Assembly (NCBI GenBank): GCA_000989525.1
Contig: LBON01000002.1
Coordinates: forward strand, 186,977-250,976
Direction of reading: 5' to 3'
DNA length: 64,000 nucleotides
DNA from: a candidate division TM6 bacterium GW2011_GWF2_32_72
Lineage (GTDB): Bacteria > Babelota > Babeliae > Babelales > GWF2-32-72
This document shows, piece after piece, positions 36,721 through 45,372 of this stretch. The notes below the pieces were generated by a model. The model had not been told where the DNA came from and did no database searches. It saw only the letters and a program-made list of their open reading frames with translations. Position 1 is the stretch's first letter. Each line of letters starts with the position of its first letter. The position numbers were made by a program, and so were the translations under genes.

Positions 36721-37431
36721 TTATAAAATTGTATCTATAAAAGAAATTAAAAATGAAAATATAAATCGTTCCAAATCATTTATAAAAAACCAAATCAATG
36801 CAATCTGAATGGCCAAAATAATAAATAAATTTTGACGCTGTCTCATCAACCATCCACCCATATACACAACCATTACAGCGCGAAAACCTTCAATCAAAAA
36901 ATTAAAGGCCGCCAATAAAACATTCAGACTAAAAACACCCAACAAAAAAAAGATCGCGGCTATAGAAAACGAACTAATGCCAGGCAAAACGGAAGATAAA
37001 AGATTCATATCTAATTGATTTTGCATAACAGACAAAAAACAAACAGTTAATTGTTGCTTAGAAACCAATAAAACCAATAAAAATAAAGCGATCGCTGCCA
37101 AACAAAAATTACCTAATGCCCTACTTAAAAATACAAATAAAAGCTTAAAAGACTTCATTGGGTAAGTTATATTTAATGGATTAATCGGTGTTATCGCACC
37201 CCAACCAAATCCCCTTGGCAAACCACCAAAAACAAAATAAAAGAACATTCCTAGTGGATCAATATAACTTTGCCAAAAACCAACCGATCTACGATAAATA
37301 ATAGCTGTACTATCACCCAATAAATAAGCTACCCATCCTTGATACCATCCGGTTGCTACAACAGTTACTAAATAAACCCATGCGGAAATAATAAACCAAA
37401 TTAACCATTGCGAAGTGCCTAAAGAGACCAT
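36721..37431 (-). CDS. Site-2-protease-like (M50B) membrane protein without catalytic residues
   Basis: 236 residues, six hydrophobic segments. Family landmarks survive: A-Y-L-L-G-D-S-T-A (35-43), Y-I-D-P-L-G (56-61), G-W-G-A-I-T-P-I-N-P (76-85) and L-L-A-A-F-N near residue 170. The H-E-x2-H zinc motif, which should precede W-V-A-Y, reads T-G-W-Y-Q (27-31), and the downstream Asp of N-P-x-D-G is absent. It is therefore a probable pseudoprotease. M50B genes often neighbour aminoacyl-tRNA synthetase genes, as here with tyrS. ATG is close to a weak AGGAG. Confidence 0.72.
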   Translation of the reverse strand: MVSLGTSQWLIWFIISAWVYLVTVVATGWYQGWVAYLLGDSTAIIYRRSVGFWQSYIDPLGMFFYFVFGGLPRGFGWGAITPINPLNITYPMKSFKLLFVFLSRALGNFCLAAIALFLLVLLVSKQQLTVCFLSVMQNQLDMNLLSSVLPGISSFSIAAIFFLLGVFSLNVLLAAFNFLIEGFRAVMVVYMGGWLMRQRQNLFIILAIQIALIWFFINDLERFIFSFLISFIDTIL

Positions 37432-37635
37432 GCTAAAAACTCCTAAAATAAAGAATTAATTAAAAATAAGTGTATGTGAAATCATCGGTATGGTCAATTT
37501 ACACAATATTTAAATCAACTTTAAAAAACACCGCAAAACAAAAGCTCTAGCAGCAAAACTGGCAAAAACAACAATTTTAAACTAGTATATTACTTTTGTT
37601 GTTGACCCATAAATTAAAGAAAAGCGGTAAAAATC

Positions 37636-40089
37636 ATGGATAAAAATTTTGATCATCTAAAATATCAAGAAGAACTAAAAAAATATTGGTCTAAAGAAAA
37701 AACTTACGATCGCAATAAACATGCAGGCCCTCTTTATAGTATAGATACTCCACCACCAACGGTTTCCGGTTCTTTACACATTGGTCACATCTTTTCTTAC
37801 ACTCACACAGATATTATAGCTAGATACAAAAGACTCAGCGGTTACTCTGTGTTTTATCCTTTTGGATTTGATGATAATGGCCTGCCCACAGAAAGATTCG
37901 TAGAAAAAAAACATAATATCAGTGCTCACTACATAAAAAGATCTGATTTTATAAAATTATGTGAAGAAGAAACTAAAACAACAGAAAAAGAATTTGAAAA
38001 TTTATGGCAAACAATGGGCCTTTCTGTTGATTGGAACTCATGTTATTCAACAATTTCTGCCCCCGTTAGAAAGATTTCTCAAGAATCATTCATAAGGCTT
38101 TTTGAAAAAGGTTTTGTTTATCGCAAAGAAGAACCAGCTCTTTATTGCACAACATGTCGAACTTCTATTGCTCAAGCAGATTTAGACGATTTAGAAGTTG
38201 CTACAACCTTTAATGACATTCAATTTACAAGTAAAGATGGTGAAAAATTAATTATAGGTACAACAAGACCAGAACTTCTTCCTTCTTGCGCTGCATTACT
38301 TTTCAATCCAGAAGATAAAAGATATCAACACCTCAAGGGCAAAACAGCTATTGTTCCTGTTTTTGAAAACGAAGTTCCAATTTTAGAAGATGAAAACGTT
38401 GATATAGAAAAAGGAACCGGCCTTGTAATGTGCTGCACATTCGGTGATAAAACGGATATAGAATGGTACAAAAAATTCAAACTTCCATACAGACAATCAA
38501 TTGGTCTTGACGGCAAATGGCTTGAAAGCACTGGCCCTCTTGCAGGATTAAGAGCCGTAAATGCTCGAACAAAAATTTTAGAAATTCTCGAAGAAAAAGG
38601 TCTTTTGCTCAACAAAAAACCAATAAAACATTCCGTTGGAATTCATGATAGATGCAAAAAAGAAATTGAATATCTTGCAATAAATCAATGGTTCCTAAAA
38701 ATTATTGAGCATAAAGATGAATTTATTAAATTGGCTGACAAAATAAAATGGTCACCAAATTTTATGAAATCAAGATACATTAACTGGGTTGAAAATCTTA
38801 ACTGGGATTGGTGCCTCTCTCGTCAAAGATTCTTTGGAATTCCATTCCCAGTGTGGCACTGTTTAAACTGCAACAAAGTAATTCTTGCCCCAATTAACAG
38901 TCTCCCAATTGATCCACAAGAACAAAAATTTGAAAAATGCCCATTCTGTTCTAGTTCAAACATAGAACCAGAAAAAGATATTATGGACACGTGGAATACT
39001 TCTTCTTTAACTCCTCAAATTTGTTTTGGACTTTTTAATAAAGACGCAAAATCATCTTTTACAGAAGATATTAAAAAATTTATGCCCATGAGCATGCGTC
39101 CACAAGCACACGACATAATAAGAACTTGGGCCTTTTATACAATAATTAAATCTTGGTTCCACAATCAAAACATACCGTGGGAAGAGATTGTTATCTCAGG
39201 ACACGTTTTAAGCGGTGAAAAAGAAAAAATATCCAAATCCAAAGGCAATGCTAATTTAACTCCGCAAGGATTACTAGAAAGCTTCCCTGCTGATGCGATC
39301 AGATTTTGGACAGCGGCAGGCGGACTAGGTTATGACATAGCTTTTTCAGAAAGCCAACTAAAAATAGGCCAAAAACTTGTAACCAAAATATGGAATGCAT
39401 TCCGATTCTGCAAAGAACATATCGATGAATATCAACCAACCAAAGCTCCTCATAATCTAGGTTTAGTTAATGAATGGATATTAGACCGAGCCGCAAATAT
39501 TTTTGAAACTTACAATAAAGATCTTGAAAAAAATGAGTTCGGATTAGCTCTAACTCATCTTGAAAAATTCTTTTGGTCAGATTTTTGCGATAACTACTTA
39601 GAATTAATTAAAGATCAAATGTTCAATCCTTCTGAATATCCAGCAGAAGAAATTAATGCAACCAGATACACCCTTTACAGTGTTGGTTTAAGCATATTGC
39701 AAATGTATGCACCATACATTCCGTACGTAACAGAAGCCATTTATCAAGATTTATACAAATCAAAGGTTCAAGTTGATTCAATTCATCAAACCAAATTCAA
39801 AGATGTTCAAACATCAAGTAAATTTCCACAAAGTAGTGCCAACATTAAAGTTGTTTTAGATATAATTGACCAGGTCAGAAAACTAAAAAGTGAAAACAAT
39901 TTGTCTTTAAAGACCGACCTTGCAAAAATTATTCTTCATGCCGTTTCTCCAGAAAATACAAAAATTATCAAGCAAGAAGAAAAACTCATAAAGGGTATTT
40001 CAAAAGCTAGTTTAATAGGATTTTCTAACGACCAACTAGAAACACCCACTATGGAACAAATGGATAAAACTTGGATTGCAAAGCTTTAA
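37636..40089 (+). CDS. valS: Valyl-tRNA synthetase, archaeal-type
   Basis: 817 residues. P-P-P-T-V-S-G-S-L-H-I-G-H is the HIGH motif and K-I-S-K-S-K-G-N the KMSKS. F-G-F-D-D-N-G-L-P-T-E replaces the usual bacterial G-T-D-H-A-G-I-A-T-Q; that form is archaeal and is also known from Rickettsia. It has zinc-like C-x2-C pairs near 170 and 415-440, an editing domain and an anticodon-binding domain. The long C-terminal coiled coil of bacterial ValRS is missing, as in archaeal ones. Confidence 0.95.
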   Translation: MDKNFDHLKYQEELKKYWSKEKTYDRNKHAGPLYSIDTPPPTVSGSLHIGHIFSYTHTDIIARYKRLSGYSVFYPFGFDDNGLPTERFVEKKHNISAHYIKRSDFIKLCEEETKTTEKEFENLWQTMGLSVDWNSCYSTISAPVRKISQESFIRLFEKGFVYRKEEPALYCTTCRTSIAQADLDDLEVATTFNDIQFTSKDGEKLIIGTTRPELLPSCAALLFNPEDKRYQHLKGKTAIVPVFENEVPILEDENVDIEKGTGLVMCCTFGDKTDIEWYKKFKLPYRQSIGLDGKWLESTGPLAGLRAVNARTKILEILEEKGLLLNKKPIKHSVGIHDRCKKEIEYLAINQWFLKIIEHKDEFIKLADKIKWSPNFMKSRYINWVENLNWDWCLSRQRFFGIPFPVWHCLNCNKVILAPINSLPIDPQEQKFEKCPFCSSSNIEPEKDIMDTWNTSSLTPQICFGLFNKDAKSSFTEDIKKFMPMSMRPQAHDIIRTWAFYTIIKSWFHNQNIPWEEIVISGHVLSGEKEKISKSKGNANLTPQGLLESFPADAIRFWTAAGGLGYDIAFSESQLKIGQKLVTKIWNAFRFCKEHIDEYQPTKAPHNLGLVNEWILDRAANIFETYNKDLEKNEFGLALTHLEKFFWSDFCDNYLELIKDQMFNPSEYPAEEINATRYTLYSVGLSILQMYAPYIPYVTEAIYQDLYKSKVQVDSIHQTKFKDVQTSSKFPQSSANIKVVLDIIDQVRKLKSENNLSLKTDLAKIILHAVSPENTKIIKQEEKLIKGISKASLIGFSNDQLETPTMEQMDKTWIAKL

Positions 40090-40103
40090 AAAAAGGAATT
40101 TTT

Positions 40104-40352
40104 ATGAAATTTTTATTATTTTTAACTGTTTTAAGCATATCCTCTCTTACAAGTTGTAGTGAAACAGAATTTATAGAAAGAACGGACATAAAACCTTCCA
40201 TCATCACAATAAATTTAACCACTCCTCACGGTAACCTTAAAGAACTTAGATCATCACCAAGGACTGAAGTGATCAACAATCTTATAAAAATATTGGTTAC
40301 AGAAGTATGTCAAGAGCTTCAAAAGGAAAAAGATTTTTTGGAGCAACAATGA
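40104..40352 (+). CDS. Small predicted lipoprotein
   Basis: 82 residues from the ATG at 40104, with AAGGAA upstream. The signal ends S-L-T-S-C (Cys18), a good lipobox. The mature part is short and shows no recognised family. It lies 14 bases after valS and overlaps ybeY by an ATGA junction, so it is translated in the same mRNA. Confidence 0.65.
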   Translation: MKFLLFLTVLSISSLTSCSETEFIERTDIKPSIITINLTTPHGNLKELRSSPRTEVINNLIKILVTEVCQELQKEKDFLEQQ

Positions 40353-40795
40353 TATTAATAAAAAATCGAATAATAAAAATTAAAATAAATCAAAACAAAA
40401 TCAAAAAATCCATTCAAACAATATTAGATCATCTTAAATATAATAATTTTGATATTGGAATTTTATTTACAACAAACGCAACCATTCAACAATATAATAA
40501 TCAATACCGAAAAAAAAATACCCCAACAGATGTACTTTCTTTCCCTTTTCACACAGATTTAAAAGCTGGAAAAAAAATAAAAGTTTTAAATGAAACTGAT
40601 AAAAATCTAGGGGATATAATTATTTCTTTAGAACGAGTTCAAAAGGATGCTAACGAACTAGAAACACCATTTGAAAAACATTTAAATAGAATCCTAGTTC
40701 ATGGAATTTGTCATTTAATCGGATACGACCATCTAAAAGACACTGACTATAAAATAATGCAGGCCAAAGAAAACCAATTGCTCAAACTAATTTAA
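40349..40795 (+). CDS. ybeY: Endoribonuclease YbeY
   Basis: 148 residues from the ATG at 40349, which overlaps the preceding stop as ATGA. The zinc site H-G-I-C-H-L-I-G-Y-D-H is intact, and T-P-T-D-V-L-S-F-P is the second family motif. YbeY acts in 16S rRNA 3'-end maturation and 70S quality control. The N-terminal ~25 residues are Lys/Ile-rich and divergent. The start is constrained by the lipoprotein gene. Confidence 0.93.
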   Translation: MILIKNRIIKIKINQNKIKKSIQTILDHLKYNNFDIGILFTTNATIQQYNNQYRKKNTPTDVLSFPFHTDLKAGKKIKVLNETDKNLGDIIISLERVQKDANELETPFEKHLNRILVHGICHLIGYDHLKDTDYKIMQAKENQLLKLI

Positions 40796-40912
40796 CAACA
40801 AATTCATCAAATTGAGTAGCTTAATATCACAAAAAACCTACCCACTTGCTTTAAATTAAATTTAATTTACACTTAAAACAAACAATATATTTTAATTTTA
40901 ACAGAGGTTTTT

Positions 40913-41287
40913 ATGAAAAGAATATTATTCGCAACATCATTAATGACTTGCTTATTTTTTAATCAAACAAATTGCAGTGAATCACAATTACAGGAAATAA
41001 ATGCAAAAATAAACGAAGTTAGCTATCAAATTAAGTCCGTTAAAGCACAACTTGAATATATTGACAAGACAAAAGAGAATTTGGCGTACCGTCAATTGTT
41101 ATATTCTATGTTCGGTGAAGGCTATACCCTTCCAGAAACTGACGAATGTGTAGAAACAGCAATACAAATCTGTATTAATAAAAAATTCACACTAGACGGA
41201 CCATCATTTACCGAACTTATTGAATTATACAAAAAGCTTAATAAATCAAAACAGGAAATATTATCTAATTTAGGAACCAGCTATTAA
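40913..41287 (+). CDS. Small secreted coiled-coil protein
   Basis: 124 residues with a signal peptide (RILFATSLMTCLFFNQTNCS) and AGAGG before ATG. Residues 24-60 are predicted coiled coil (L-Q-E-I-N-A-K-I-N-E-V), and the C-terminus is helical. No family recognised. It ends three bases from the convergent prs stop, with no terminator between them. Confidence 0.62.
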   Translation: MKRILFATSLMTCLFFNQTNCSESQLQEINAKINEVSYQIKSVKAQLEYIDKTKENLAYRQLLYSMFGEGYTLPETDECVETAIQICINKKFTLDGPSFTELIELYKKLNKSKQEILSNLGTSY

Positions 41288-41289
41288 TT

Positions 41290-42138
41290 CTAACCGATAA
41301 GGTATCGTTCCAAGAAGTTTGTCAAATTTAATAACTCAATTTTACATGATTTACCGAATTGATTAGGCAAGCTATTGGTAACAAAAACATCTTCTAAATA
41401 GCTAGATTCAATTTTTTGTTTAGCACTATCAATAAATAAACCATGTGTAGCTATAGCACATATATTTATTGGCCTATATTTCCAAAGAAGTTCTGTTGCT
41501 GCAATCAATGTCGAACCTGTAGAAATCATATCGTCAGCAACTAGAATTTTTTTATCTTTTATATTTATTGGTAGATCATCTAATCTAACCGTTTTATCGT
41601 CAATTCTACTTTTTTCTAAAATTATATAATCCCTTTTACACTCTTTTGCCAATGTAGAAACAAATGTTTTGGCACCTTTGTCTGGCGCAATAATCACATC
41701 ACTTTCCAAAGCTATAGGAATATATAAATCATACGGAATTATTTCTGTATATGTTAGCCAATTGTGCAATCTAGTAGAATGTGGATGCAAAATCAAAATC
41801 TTGTTCAAATTAAATTGCTCTAATTTTTCTGCTAAAAACTGTGCTGCAGCAGCTTCATTATTTTCCGGATGATCCTGACGAGCATATCCAAAATAAGTTA
41901 TCAACAAATTAATTATTGCTCCCTGGTTCTTTAATACATCCAGTAAGAAAAATAATTCTAACCAATTTTCTGCTGGAGCCTCTGTTGAGGCCAAAACCCA
42001 AACAATTTTACCTGCAACATCTTCTTTAACCGTTATACGAAATTCTCCATCTGCAAATCTTGTAAAATCAATTTTACCTCTTTGAATATTCATTTTTTCC
42101 GCCAAATGCTCGGCAGACCTTGTGTTAAATAAAATCAT
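41290..42138 (-). CDS. prs: Ribose-phosphate pyrophosphokinase, archaeal-like
   Basis: 282 residues, the short archaeal-type length. The N-terminal R-F-A-D-G-E-F and the Y-A-R-Q-D-H-P segment are ATP-site motifs; H-P-H-S-T-R-L is the middle motif, A-P-D-K-G-A the pyrophosphate loop, and V-A-D-D-M-I-S-T-G-S-T-L the PRPP-binding motif. It makes PRPP from ribose-5-phosphate and ATP. Its ATG shares one base with the preceding phosphoribosyltransferase stop (TAATG), which ties PRPP supply to use. Confidence 0.9.
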   Translation of the reverse strand: MILFNTRSAEHLAEKMNIQRGKIDFTRFADGEFRITVKEDVAGKIVWVLASTEAPAENWLELFFLLDVLKNQGAIINLLITYFGYARQDHPENNEAAAAQFLAEKLEQFNLNKILILHPHSTRLHNWLTYTEIIPYDLYIPIALESDVIIAPDKGAKTFVSTLAKECKRDYIILEKSRIDDKTVRLDDLPINIKDKKILVADDMISTGSTLIAATELLWKYRPINICAIATHGLFIDSAKQKIESSYLEDVFVTNSLPNQFGKSCKIELLNLTNFLERYLIG

Positions 42139-42770
42139 TAACGAGATTCCTTTAAAAGAGTGATTGCGTCATCATCATCCACCTGATCAAAATTCCTATA
42201 AAATTGGCCAATTGCCATCAAATTTTCAGGAACATCTAAATAAACAACTTTATCAGCCAGTGCATTTATTTCTAACAACGAATCTTCGGCTACAACTGGC
42301 ACTGCCACAACAATTTCCTTAACATTTTTATTTCTTAAAGCTTCAATAGCACCCTTAATTGTATTGCCCGTTGCAATGCCATCATCTACCAAAATTATAG
42401 TTTTATTTTTTAATTCAATTGGATGAATATCTTGATAATATTTAGAATATCGTTGTCGTAAAAGATCTTTTATTTTTTTGGCTTCTTGATAAATATAACT
42501 TTCTGGAATATTCGCACGTTCAATAATAATTGGATCAACAAAAATATCTGATTCACTTACATAACCAATAGCAAGTTCTGAACGACCAGGAAATGCAAGT
42601 TTTTTTGTAAACACAACATCCATAGGTAAATTTAATCTTTTTGCAAGAACAGCACCAATCTGCAAAGCACCTCTTGGTATTGCAACAATAACAACATCTT
42701 TTTTATTTTTATATTCTTGAAGTTCTTTTGCTAATTTTTCACCGGCATCAAAACGATTTTCAAAAATCAT
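42138..42770 (-). CDS. Phosphoribosyltransferase, erythromycin-esterase-associated type
   Basis: About 210 residues from the ATG at 42770, preceded by AAGGA. I-I-L-V-D-D-G-I-A-T-G-N-T-I is the PRPP motif; P-R-G-A-L and T-K-K-L-A-F-P-G-R-S-E-L-A-I-G are typical of a family often fused or adjacent to other phosphoribosyl enzymes. The substrate is not known. Genes of this type sit beside prs in some other bacteria, which fits a salvage or PRPP-linked role. Confidence 0.85.
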   Translation of the reverse strand: MIFENRFDAGEKLAKELQEYKNKKDVVIVAIPRGALQIGAVLAKRLNLPMDVVFTKKLAFPGRSELAIGYVSESDIFVDPIIIERANIPESYIYQEAKKIKDLLRQRYSKYYQDIHPIELKNKTIILVDDGIATGNTIKGAIEALRNKNVKEIVVAVPVVAEDSLLEINALADKVVYLDVPENLMAIGQFYRNFDQVDDDDAITLLKESR

Positions 42771-42803
42771 TATTTTTCCTTTTTTGGAAATCAAATTCTT
42801 ATT

Positions 42804-43490
42804 TTATTTAGATTTAAAAAATAATTTTTCATACCCTGCAGCACCAACAACAACCTTCCTAAACCAATCTAACTGAAGGTCAATCAACTCTTCTTCACCA
42901 AATTGCCATGGCCGATGCTCCTTCCTCATTCTTGAGGTTAAATCATAAAGACAAATTGCAGCGCAAACAGATATATTCAAACTTTCTGAAAATCCATACA
43001 TAGGAATTTTAACGTACTCATCAGCAAGACTTATTGCTTTTTCAGTCAACCCAGTTTCTTCTGTACCAAACAATAGAGCTGTTTTTTGATCAATTTTTAA
43101 ATCAGACAGATTACAATCTTTGGTATGAGGTGTGGTTGCCACTATCTTGTAACCATTTTTTTTTAAATCTAAAATACAATTTTCTATATTAGATTTTTCA
43201 GGGGCATTATATCGTTTTAAATCCACCCACTTAGTTGAACCAAGCGCAACATTATCATTAACTGTAAGCATATTTTTCTGCTCAACGATATACAAATCTT
43301 GAATGCCAAAAACGTCACAAGTTCGAACAACAGCACTTGCATTGTGGGCTTGATATATATCTTCCAAAACAAGTGTTAAGTAACGAGTTCTTTCTTTGCT
43401 AACTTCAAGAATTTTTTCTATTTTATTTTTCGTAGCATGCAAAGAAAGGTGTGCTATCAAATCTTTCTTTTGCTGTAAATTCAAAGTCAC
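42804..43490 (-). CDS. trmH: tRNA (guanosine-2'-O)-methyltransferase TrmH
   Basis: 228 residues. SPOUT motifs: N-A-S-A-V-V-R-T-C-D (motif 1), L-L-F-G-T-E-E-T-G-L (motif 2) and I-P-M-Y-G-F-S-E-S-L-N-I-S-V (motif 3). The C-terminal R-P-W-Q-F-G extension typifies TrmH, which methylates G18 in tRNA D-loops. Its GTG start overlaps the nitroreductase stop as GTGA. Confidence 0.92.
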   Translation of the reverse strand: MTLNLQQKKDLIAHLSLHATKNKIEKILEVSKERTRYLTLVLEDIYQAHNASAVVRTCDVFGIQDLYIVEQKNMLTVNDNVALGSTKWVDLKRYNAPEKSNIENCILDLKKNGYKIVATTPHTKDCNLSDLKIDQKTALLFGTEETGLTEKAISLADEYVKIPMYGFSESLNISVCAAICLYDLTSRMRKEHRPWQFGEEELIDLQLDWFRKVVVGAAGYEKLFFKSK

Positions 43491-44062
43491 TTTTTAAAAT
43501 TCCCTTCAAAAACAAATTCTTCTATCTTTTTTCTATCCGACATTTCTTCACGTTCTTGAAGTTCTTTTGATAAATCTTCTTTTTTACCTGGTTTGCCAAC
43601 AGCATACATGGCCAAAATTGTATAATCTTCCGGGATACCTAAAACTTCACGTGATTTATCATAATCAAAGCCTTCCATGCCGTGAACAACCAAACCATTT
43701 AAAAAACCCTGTAAAGAGAAATTTTCAGAGGCCGCACCCGCATCTAATTCATGCGTTCTAGATGGTTTATCATTATATTCAAATTTTTTTCTAGAAATTA
43801 ACAAGACCAAAGCGGCTGCATTTTTTGCCCATTGCTTATTAAAATCAACTAATAAATCAAAAAATTTACTCCAATTTTTTGAATCTCTTTTTGCATAAAT
43901 AAATCGCCATGGTTGATTATTATAAGAAGAAGGTGCCCAACGCGCAGCTTCAAATAAAGACATCAATTCAAAATCTGTAATTGATTCGCCTGACATTGCT
44001 CTTGGTGACCATCGATTAATAAATAAATCTGCCACCTTAAACGGTGCAACTCTTTTTACCAT
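43487..44062 (-). CDS. Nitroreductase-family flavoprotein
   Basis: 191 residues. R-W-S-P-R-A-M-S-G near the start and A-R-W-A-P-S-S-Y-N-N-Q-P-W-R are the FMN-binding motifs; A-V-G-K-P-G lies at the C-terminal FMN site. Such enzymes reduce nitro compounds or quinones with NAD(P)H; the true substrate is unknown. GGGAGAG precedes ATG. It heads a four-gene run with trmH, the phosphoribosyltransferase and prs. Confidence 0.9.
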   Translation of the reverse strand: MVKRVAPFKVADLFINRWSPRAMSGESITDFELMSLFEAARWAPSSYNNQPWRFIYAKRDSKNWSKFFDLLVDFNKQWAKNAAALVLLISRKKFEYNDKPSRTHELDAGAASENFSLQGFLNGLVVHGMEGFDYDKSREVLGIPEDYTILAMYAVGKPGKKEDLSKELQEREEMSDRKKIEEFVFEGNFKK

Positions 44063-44140
44063 TACACTCTCCCATTATTAAAAAGTATGTAAAAAATAGT
44101 TATCGATAACCAAAAAAGAAAAATACAATATCATTCCTAC

Positions 44141-44686
44141 TTAACTTAAAAAACCACCTACCGGCCAAGGATTTGCAAAATCCAGATGGTAATCATTTAA
44201 ATTCTTATGATGAACTAAAAATCTAACATTTTGCAAATCAACTTTATTTTGACGCAAAGTTTTTAATAATCCTTCCACAAGCATCCACTTTTCATAAACA
44301 CATAGTTCTTTGTTAAAGGGATTTCTGTCAAGAGAAATGTAAGCCAAATTGCCAGAAGAATTTAACCAAATGGATTCTACAGATATTTTTCTATCTAAAG
44401 CACTTTCTTCATCAACTAACGTAAACCAACTATTGATAAGGTATTTAATATTTTCGGCTTTGTTTTCTGACCAAATCAATTCGACATCTTCTTTGCACCA
44501 ATTTTCATCTTTCCAATAAATAATTTGAACATTTTTTTTCTGAACATTTGGTGTTTGTGAACATATCTCAAACTCTTTTGAATCTGAAAAAAAATTTAAA
44601 ATTATAAATTCCTTGTAGTAAAGGAAAAAAAACATCCCAAACAACAAGCAAAAAAAGGATGTAATTCCATAAAAAATAGGTTTCAT
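44141..44686 (-). CDS. GerMN-domain-like membrane-anchored protein
   Basis: 181 residues. An N-terminal helix (FYGITSFFCLLFGMFFFLYY) anchors it. The rest resembles a GerMN domain: Y-I-S-L-D-R-N-P-F, W-M-L-V-E-G-L-L-K-T-L, V-R-F-L-V-H-H-K, with an H-L-D-F element near the end. GerMN domains occur in spore germination proteins and, in Gram-negatives, beside amidase or peptidoglycan genes. It starts at an ATGA overlap with the degenerate amidase, so the two proteins probably act together at the wall. Confidence 0.62.
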   Translation of the reverse strand: MKPIFYGITSFFCLLFGMFFFLYYKEFIILNFFSDSKEFEICSQTPNVQKKNVQIIYWKDENWCKEDVELIWSENKAENIKYLINSWFTLVDEESALDRKISVESIWLNSSGNLAYISLDRNPFNKELCVYEKWMLVEGLLKTLRQNKVDLQNVRFLVHHKNLNDYHLDFANPWPVGGFLS

Positions 44687-45372
44687 AAAAGGGCCTCAAA
44701 TATTATTGGGTGCAAGGAATTACAAACTACAGAAACATAATCTTGCCAGCCTTTTTGCTTACTAATTCCAATTTCCAAAGCCAAAGCTGGAGCTAAAATT
44801 CCCACTAATGGTTTAAAAGGTAAGCCATAAAAACCCTTAAATACAAATCTTTGATTTCTAGATTCCTTTTCTAAAGACAATCTAAATTTTTGCCCCCAAT
44901 TTTTAGTTACATTAATGTTTTTCAAATGGGCTTGATCATATGGCTGAAAACATAATTCAGACCAATCCTTTTGCCAAAAATCTGTTACCGGGTTAGAAAC
45001 AAATTGATATAAAAAGATTTTTGAGACATCGTCTTTTTTAAAAAATAAATTAATATTTAAAAATAAATCAACCTCTAACCGATTAGCAAAAGAAGCATTC
45101 TGCAAAGGTTCTAAAGACTCACCCGCAAATCGAGAAAGCACAACCCTTATTTGTGGATACCTACTTTCCAATTCTTTTTTTAAACTTTCTGCAAATTGTA
45201 AAGTCACTCCACGCTCGAATGTATCATCTATAACCCTTCCTGGAGTTTTTGCATCACCAGCAGGATCTAACATAATAGAAAATATTTTACTTTGCTGTGC
45301 CCATGGATTTAAATTTAGAGCCAAAATAGACTGTGAAAAAATAAGTAAAAAAAATAAATTTATTAAACGCAT
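44683..45372 (-). CDS. Amidase_3-like protein lacking zinc histidines
   Basis: 229 residues with a signal peptide (INLFFLLIFSQSILALN). The N-acetylmuramoyl-L-alanine amidase fold is recognisable: L-D-P-A-G-D-A-K-T-P-G (canonical L-D-P-G-H-G-G-x-D-P-G), F-E-R-G-V-T-L-Q-F-A, F-A-N-R-L-E-V-D-L-F-L-N-I-N (canonical S-I-H-A-N), and a late L-E-I-G-I. Both zinc histidines are replaced, by Gly39 and Asn107, while the two Glu remain. It is likely a non-catalytic wall-binding protein. It overlaps the recD2 stop by 10 bases. Confidence 0.68.
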   Translation of the reverse strand: MRLINLFFLLIFSQSILALNLNPWAQQSKIFSIMLDPAGDAKTPGRVIDDTFERGVTLQFAESLKKELESRYPQIRVVLSRFAGESLEPLQNASFANRLEVDLFLNINLFFKKDDVSKIFLYQFVSNPVTDFWQKDWSELCFQPYDQAHLKNINVTKNWGQKFRLSLEKESRNQRFVFKGFYGLPFKPLVGILAPALALEIGISKQKGWQDYVSVVCNSLHPIIFEALL

